From Caminibacter pacificus (GTDB lineage Bacteria; Campylobacterota; Campylobacteria; Campylobacterales; Nautiliaceae), in the NCBI RefSeq assembly GCF_003752135.1, contig NZ_RJVK01000003.1, positions 168,064 through 232,063 on the forward strand: a stretch of 64,000 nt of DNA. The letters are read 5' to 3'. The notes under the pieces were generated by a model. It did no database searches. It worked only from the letters and a program-made list of their open reading frames with translations, and was not told the origin of the DNA. The position numbers and the translations under genes are program-made. Shown here one piece after another: positions 60,573-64,000 of this stretch (position 1 is its first letter; each line of letters begins with the position of its first letter).

Positions 60573-61115
60573 TTATACTATTTTTTCTACTTTTGTGTAA
60601 TGAATTTCTACAGGTGTGCTTCTACCGAAAATCGTAACGTTTAGTTTTAGCATACCTTTTTCATAATCAAAATCTTCAACTTCACCTGTAAAGTTAGCAA
60701 AAGGACCTTCGATAATTCTTACCACTTCGCCCTCTTCAAAGCTAACTTTAGGTTTAGGCGCAGATTTTTGTTTTGCTTTTTCCAATATTTTTTCAATATC
60801 TTCTTTTTTTAGAGGAGTTGGCTTCTTAGATTCACCAATGAATCTACCAACTTTTGGAAGAGATTGGATTTTATGCCACAACGCAGTATCTAAATCCGCT
60901 TCTAAAAATACATATCCTGGATAAATACTTCTCTCAAAAATTTTCTTTTTACCGTTTTTTACTTCGATAACTTCTTCGGTAGGCACTACTACTTCGCCGA
61001 TTTTATCATGCAAATTCAATTCTTGTTTTAAGTTCTCAATAGCTTTTTTTACAGTTAGTTCACTACCTGAATAAACTTGTAGAGCGTACCATTGCATATT
61101 TTTATTATTATCCAT
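60573..61115 (-). CDS. nusG: Transcription termination/antitermination factor NusG
   Basis: A 180-residue protein with an NGN domain ([42 protein letters not shown]) and a C-terminal KOW domain ([21 protein letters not shown]). It couples RNA polymerase to ribosomes and Rho. It follows secE by 8 nt. Confidence 0.96.
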   Translation of the reverse strand: MDNNKNMQWYALQVYSGSELTVKKAIENLKQELNLHDKIGEVVVPTEEVIEVKNGKKKIFERSIYPGYVFLEADLDTALWHKIQSLPKVGRFIGESKKPTPLKKEDIEKILEKAKQKSAPKPKVSFEEGEVVRIIEGPFANFTGEVEDFDYEKGMLKLNVTIFGRSTPVEIHYTKVEKIV

Positions 61116-61123
61116 AATATTCC

Positions 61124-61312
61124 TTATAATACTACTTTAAGAATTGAACTCATAATTAAATCAATCAAGCTTAAAAATAACGCCACTACCGTTACCATTA
61201 ATGTTACAGCTATAAATGATTGTTTTACTTGTTGAGCTGTTGGAAAAATTACTTTGTTTAATTCTTCTTTTGCTTCTTTTACATAATTGATAAATTTTTT
61301 TATTTTATCCAT
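61124..61312 (-). CDS. secE: Preprotein translocase subunit SecE
   Basis: A 62-residue short-form SecE with an amphipathic helix (FINYVKEAKEELNKVIFPTAQQV) and one transmembrane helix (FIAVTLMVTVVALFLSLIDLIM). The ATG at 61310-61312 is used; the longer frame reads back through tRNA-Trp. It stabilises SecY in the translocon. Confidence 0.93.
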   Translation of the reverse strand: MDKIKKFINYVKEAKEELNKVIFPTAQQVKQSFIAVTLMVTVVALFLSLIDLIMSSILKVVL

Positions 61313-61341
61313 AATTACCTCTTCCAAAAATTGGTTAGTGG

Positions 61342-61414
61342 CAGGGCAGGAGGGACTCGAACCCCCAACAAGCGGTTTTGGAGACCGCCGCTCTACCATT
61401 GGAGCTACTGCCCT
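61342..61414 (-). tRNA. tRNA-Trp (CCA)
   Basis: Full cloverleaf on the minus strand: acceptor AGGGCAG/CTGCCCT, anticodon stem GCGGT/ACCGC with loop CTCCAAA (anticodon CCA), T-arm with GGTTCGAGTCC. The encoded CCA end is at 61339-61341. It lies directly upstream of secE, as in many bacteria. Confidence 0.95.
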
Positions 61415-61420
61415 AAGTGG

Positions 61421-61494
61421 AGCGGGCGACGGGACTCGAACCCGCGACCCTCAGCTTGGAAGGCTGACGCTCTAGCCAACTGAGCTACGCCCGC
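61421..61494 (-). tRNA. tRNA-Gly (TCC), copy 1
   Basis: Minus-strand cloverleaf with acceptor GCGGGCG/CGCCCGC, anticodon loop CTTCCAA (anticodon TCC), T-loop TTCGAGT, discriminator T and encoded CCA (61418-61420). Identical in sequence to the copy at 63179. Confidence 0.95.
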
Positions 61495-61495
61495 T

Positions 61496-61541
61496 CATTA
61501 GACCCTAACTTTATAGAGTCTAATGAAAGGGCAAAGAGCCC
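61496..61541 (-). terminator. Hairpins between rpmG and tRNA-Gly
   Basis: On the minus strand GGGC-TCTTT-GCCC followed by TTTC (61541-61525) is a short terminator-like hairpin just after the rpmG stop. It is followed by an 8-bp inverted repeat CATTAGAC/GTCTAATG (61525-61518 and 61503-61496) that abuts the tRNA 5' end. This may be a terminator plus a processing structure. Confidence 0.5.
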
Positions 61542-61545
61542 GAAA

Positions 61546-61698
61546 TTAAAGTTTAGATTCTTTGTGAATAGTGTGTTTATTACACCATTTACAATATTTT
61601 CTAATCTCGAATTTCTCAGGATGTTTTCTTTTTTCTTTTGTTGTGTGGTAGTTAAATCTTCCACACTCAGTACATTTTAGATGAATAATTTCTCTCAT
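61546..61698 (-). CDS. rpmG: 50S ribosomal protein L33
   Basis: A 50-residue protein beginning MREIIHLKCTECGRFNYHTT, with KCTEC and YCKWC zinc-ribbon cysteine pairs and the typical KRKHPEKFEIRKYC run. Ribosome site AAAGGAT. It lies between tuf and tRNA-Gly, after an intrinsic terminator. Confidence 0.92.
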   Translation of the reverse strand: MREIIHLKCTECGRFNYHTTKEKRKHPEKFEIRKYCKWCNKHTIHKESKL

Positions 61699-61710
61699 CT
61701 TTATCCTTTA

Positions 61711-61734
61711 AAAAATAAGGGGAGAACCCTTATT
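61711..61734 (-). terminator. tuf terminator/attenuator
   Basis: The minus strand reads AATAAGGG-TTCTC-CCCTTATT followed by further T residues. The tuf stop codon TAA is in the 5' arm. The rpmG start is only 13 nt beyond it, so rpmG expression depends on read-through. Confidence 0.7.
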
Positions 61735-62929
61735 CGATAATTTTAGTTACAACTCCCGCACCTACAGTTCTACCACCTTCTCTGATAGCGAATCTTGTAC
61801 CTTCTTCAAGTGCGATTGGAGCGATTAATTCTACAGTTAATTTTACGTTATCACCAGGCATAACCATTTCTACACCTTCTGGTAATTGAATAGTACCAGT
61901 TACGTCAGTTGTTCTGATGTAGAATTGTGGTCTATATCCGTTAAAGAATGGTTTATGTCTACCACCTTCTTCTTTTGTTAATGCGTAAACTTCTGCTTCA
62001 AATTTTGTATGAGGTGTAATACTTCCAGGTTTAGCAAGAACCATACCTCTTTCAACTTCGTCTTTTCCGATACCTCTTAGAAGTACCCCTACGTTGTCAC
62101 CAGCTTGAGCTTCGTCCATTTCTTTTCTGAACATTTCGATACCAGTAACTTTTGTAGTTCTTGTTTCTCTGAATCCAACGATATCAACATCGTCACCAAG
62201 TTTTAAGATACCTCTTTCAATTCTACCTGTAACAACTGTACCCCTACCAGAAATAGAGAATACGTCTTCGATTGGCATTAGGAAATCTTTTTCAGTATCT
62301 CTCTCAGGAGTTGGAATATATTCGTCAACTGCGTTCATAAGTTCCATAATTTTTTCTGACCACTCACCAAGTTGACCAGCTTTTACTTCTTCAAGTGCTT
62401 TAAGAGCAGAACCAGCGATAACAGGTGCATTGTCACCGTCGAAATCATATTCGCTTAATAGTTCTCTAACTTCCATTTCAACTAATTCAAGAAGCTCTTC
62501 ATCGTCTACCATATCTTGTTTATTTAAGAACACAACGATAGCTGGTACACCAACTTGTCTTGAAAGTAGAATGTGCTCTCTTGTTTGTGGCATAGGACCG
62601 TCAGTAGCAGCAACAACTAAGATTGCTCCGTCCATTTGCGCAGCACCAGTAATCATGTTTTTAACGTAGTCTGCGTGTCCTGGACAGTCTACGTGAGCGT
62701 AGTGTCTTTTTTCAGTTTCGTATTCAACGTGAGATGTATTAATTGTAATACCTCTTTGTCTTTCTTCTGGTGCGTTGTCGATTTGATCGTAGTCTTTCAT
62801 TTCTGCGAAACCTTTCATCGCAAGAACACCAGAAATAGCTGCTGTAAGAGTAGTTTTACCGTGGTCAACGTGTCCGATAGTACCAATATTAACGTGTGGT
62901 TTAGTTCTTTGGAATTTTTCTTTTGCCAT
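61730..62929 (-). CDS. tuf: Elongation factor Tu
   Basis: A 399-residue GTPase delivering aminoacyl-tRNA. It has [14 protein letters not shown] (P-loop), [14 protein letters not shown] (switch I), [12 protein letters not shown] (switch II) and NKQDMVDD; domains 2 and 3 are complete to [10 protein letters not shown]. The ATG at 62927-62929 (GGAGG upstream) is used; the open frame beyond it passes through tRNA-Thr. It is co-transcribed with four upstream tRNAs. Confidence 0.97.
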   Translation of the reverse strand: MAKEKFQRTKPHVNIGTIGHVDHGKTTLTAAISGVLAMKGFAEMKDYDQIDNAPEERQRGITINTSHVEYETEKRHYAHVDCPGHADYVKNMITGAAQMDGAILVVAATDGPMPQTREHILLSRQVGVPAIVVFLNKQDMVDDEELLELVEMEVRELLSEYDFDGDNAPVIAGSALKALEEVKAGQLGEWSEKIMELMNAVDEYIPTPERDTEKDFLMPIEDVFSISGRGTVVTGRIERGILKLGDDVDIVGFRETRTTKVTGIEMFRKEMDEAQAGDNVGVLLRGIGKDEVERGMVLAKPGSITPHTKFEAEVYALTKEEGGRHKPFFNGYRPQFYIRTTDVTGTIQLPEGVEMVMPGDNVKLTVELIAPIALEEGTRFAIREGGRTVGAGVVTKIIE

Positions 62930-62994
62930 TTTATTCCTCCATTTAAAATTTTTAAAAATTAGCTCTTTTATGGTCTCCAACAAGGCCTTGCTGG

Positions 62995-63066
62995 AGCCCA
63001 TAGCCGGGATTGAACCGGCGACCTCTTCCTTACCAAGGAAGTGCTCTGCCACTGAGCTATATGGGC
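62995..63066 (-). tRNA. tRNA-Thr (GGT)
   Basis: Minus-strand cloverleaf with acceptor GCCCATA/TATGGGC, anticodon arm CTTCC-TTGGTAA-GGAAG (anticodon GGT), T-arm CCGGTTCAATCCCGG and encoded CCA. It is the last tRNA before tuf. Confidence 0.95.
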
Positions 63067-63178
63067 AAAAACACTGCTAGCAATGTTTTGTTTAACAAAA
63101 CAATAATTAATTATGGGAGTGTATGAGCAGACAACATTATTAAAGTAGTTTGCTCAGCTCCCAGTTTCTCAGTACTGG

Positions 63179-63252
63179 AGCGGGCGACGGGACTCGAACC
63201 CGCGACCCTCAGCTTGGAAGGCTGACGCTCTAGCCAACTGAGCTACGCCCGC
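63179..63252 (-). tRNA. tRNA-Gly (TCC), copy 2
   Basis: Same sequence as the tRNA at 61421, with anticodon loop CTTCCAA and encoded CCA at 63176-63178. It holds the place of glyT in the conserved thrU-tyrU-glyT-thrT-tuf order. Confidence 0.95.
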
Positions 63253-63258
63253 TCATGG

Positions 63259-63341
63259 TGGTGGGGGCAGGATTCGAACCTGCGAAGGCGAACGCCAACG
63301 GGTTTACAGCCCGTCCCCTTTGGCCACTCGGGAACCCCACC
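63259..63341 (-). tRNA. tRNA-Tyr (GTA)
   Basis: Minus-strand class II tRNA with a long variable arm: acceptor GGTGGGG/CCCCACC, anticodon loop CTGTAAA (GTA), variable stem GGCG-TTCGCC, T-arm GCAGGTTCGAATCCTGC and encoded CCA at 63256-63258. Confidence 0.95.
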
Positions 63342-63375
63342 AGTTTAACTGGTCAAACGCTGAATTAATCAATGG

Positions 63376-63449
63376 AGCCGGCGAAGGGACTCGAACCCCC
63401 GACCTGCTGATTACAAATCAGCTGCTCTAGCCAACTGAGCTACGCCGGC
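63376..63449 (-). tRNA. tRNA-Thr (TGT)
   Basis: Minus-strand cloverleaf with acceptor GCCGGCG/CGCCGGC, anticodon arm CTGAT-TTGTAAT-CAG (anticodon TGT), T-arm with GGGGGTTCGAGTCCC and encoded CCA at 63373-63375. It is the first transcribed tRNA of the tuf operon. Confidence 0.95.
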
Positions 63450-63477
63450 ATCTCTTTATTTGTCTTTGTGGATTGAA

Positions 63478-63506
63478 ATTATATGTAAAAACATATCCCA
63501 TGTCAA
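63478..63506 (-). promoter_or_regulatory. Consensus promoter of the tRNA-tuf operon
   Basis: The minus strand has TTGACA (63506-63501), a 17-nt spacer and TATAAT (63483-63478). Both boxes and the spacing are exact sigma-70 consensus, fitting the very high expression of tRNAs and EF-Tu. It lies 28 nt before the first tRNA. Confidence 0.85.
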
Positions 63507-63542
63507 GACTTTTTTGATAAAAAAATAAAAAAATCTATTATT

Positions 63543-64000
63543 TTATTTTTCCATTGCTTTTTCTATTAACCTAACATTAAACTCACATTGTTTAGGATAA
63601 TCTTTAAAATATTTTGTCCCACTAAAAACACCGCTACTTAATTGTTTATCATACTCATAATAATGTTGTTTTCTATCTTTTGTATTGTAAGTTATTGATT
63701 CTGTTAAACCACCAGGACTTACATATTTTATTGATTTTTTTATATATTCAAAATAAAAACCACATTCTACAGCTTTATTCACTATTCTTTCCAACCTATA
63801 AGCACTTTCCTTAGTACCGTCGAATTCATTAAGAATTTTCTGATATGTTCTTGCATACTGAAAAGCAACAGCAATAAAAGCTGGATTATGTGATAAGTTA
63901 CACTCTTTTGCATCAGGTCTGAAACGACATATACTCGGTTTGAAATTTAATATCTTAATCTCCACATCATCTCTTATCCCGTTATTATTCGAATCAATCC
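63543..64000 (-). CDS. C-terminal part of an exported calcium-motif protein (5' end outside window)
   Basis: The frame is open to the window edge. The first visible residues, DSNNNGIRDDVEI, resemble the Asp/Asn-rich calcium-binding loops (DxNxNGIRDDxE) often found near the start of surface or periplasmic proteins. The following ~140 residues are mostly helical with four cysteines (PSICRF, KECNLSHNP, VECGFY, KQCEFN). The family is not recognised. It is transcribed on the same strand as, and upstream of, the tRNA-tuf operon, which has its own promoter. Confidence 0.6.
   Translation of the reverse strand, partial: IDSNNNGIRDDVEIKILNFKPSICRFRPDAKECNLSHNPAFIAVAFQYARTYQKILNEFDGTKESAYRLERIVNKAVECGFYFEYIKKSIKYVSPGGLTESITYNTKDRKQHYYEYDKQLSSGVFSGTKYFKDYPKQCEFNVRLIEKAMEK

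Noticed and set aside
62930..63052. N-terminal extension of EF-Tu
   Set aside because: The extension reads through tRNA-Thr; the ATG at 62927-62929 with GGAGG gives the family's exact start.

Overview
The window comes from a low-GC, gene-dense member of the Campylobacterota (epsilonproteobacteria). The evidence is an HsrA (HP1043-type) response regulator, atpB standing apart from the other ATP synthase genes, Csd4-type M14/M99 carboxypeptidases, and a flagellar flgI-flgJ-flgM-flgN-flgK run. A Nautiliales genus (Nautilia, Caminibacter or Lebetimonas) is my best guess, from overall resemblance only. Genes are tightly packed: five convergent pairs overlap at their stop codons, and many co-directional neighbours overlap by ATGA or TAATG.

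Layout. 0-3.7 kb: flagellar P-ring, rod, chaperone and hook-junction genes. 3.7-18.1 kb: ordinary housekeeping (TIGR02757, atpB, thiE-like, tyrA, bamA, amino-acid permease, ppx, ferredoxin, hsrA, folB, plsY, nadA-nadC, PhoH-like ATPase, cysteine desulfidase family). 18.2-23 kb: a cell-wall cluster with an M23 endopeptidase and two Csd4-like M14/M99 carboxypeptidases, one with a Tat and one with a Sec signal. 23.0-35.3 kb: an AT-rich Rhs polymorphic-toxin locus, read right to left. It has one full-length Sec-exported YD-repeat protein and, downstream of it, five orphan C-terminal (CT) cassettes. Each cassette carries a remnant of the conserved Rhs core, a different toxin-like tip and one or more immunity-like genes; an AAA ATPase gene and one decayed gene lie among them. 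35.3-43.9 kb: surface and periplasmic proteins (a PKD/FlgD-Ig lipoprotein, a second FlgD-Ig protein, a TolB-like propeller) and an iron-type ABC importer. 43.9-63.5 kb: one long reverse-strand block of translation and transcription genes, tRNA-tuf-rpmG-tRNA-secE-nusG-rplKAJL-rpoBC-[insert]-rpsL-rpsG-fusA. A partial gene ends the window.

Two accessory systems stand out. The first is the Rhs array, in which short shared core segments of graded length (about 250 to 40 bp) could let the expressed gene swap tips by recombination. The second is a four-gene cassette inserted between rpoC and rpsL: a Sec-exported precursor with a GA/GG-like processing site and three His-rich heptapeptide repeats, two outer-membrane beta-barrel-like proteins, and a Sec-exported C39 peptidase. 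The parts list resembles a reduced Fap-type (functional amyloid) secretion system. Its promoter has a consensus -35 and -10 separated by only 15 nt, 12 of which are an (AG)6 dinucleotide tract, the classic arrangement for phase variation by slippage.

I saw no rRNA genes, CRISPR array, prophage or recognisable transposase.
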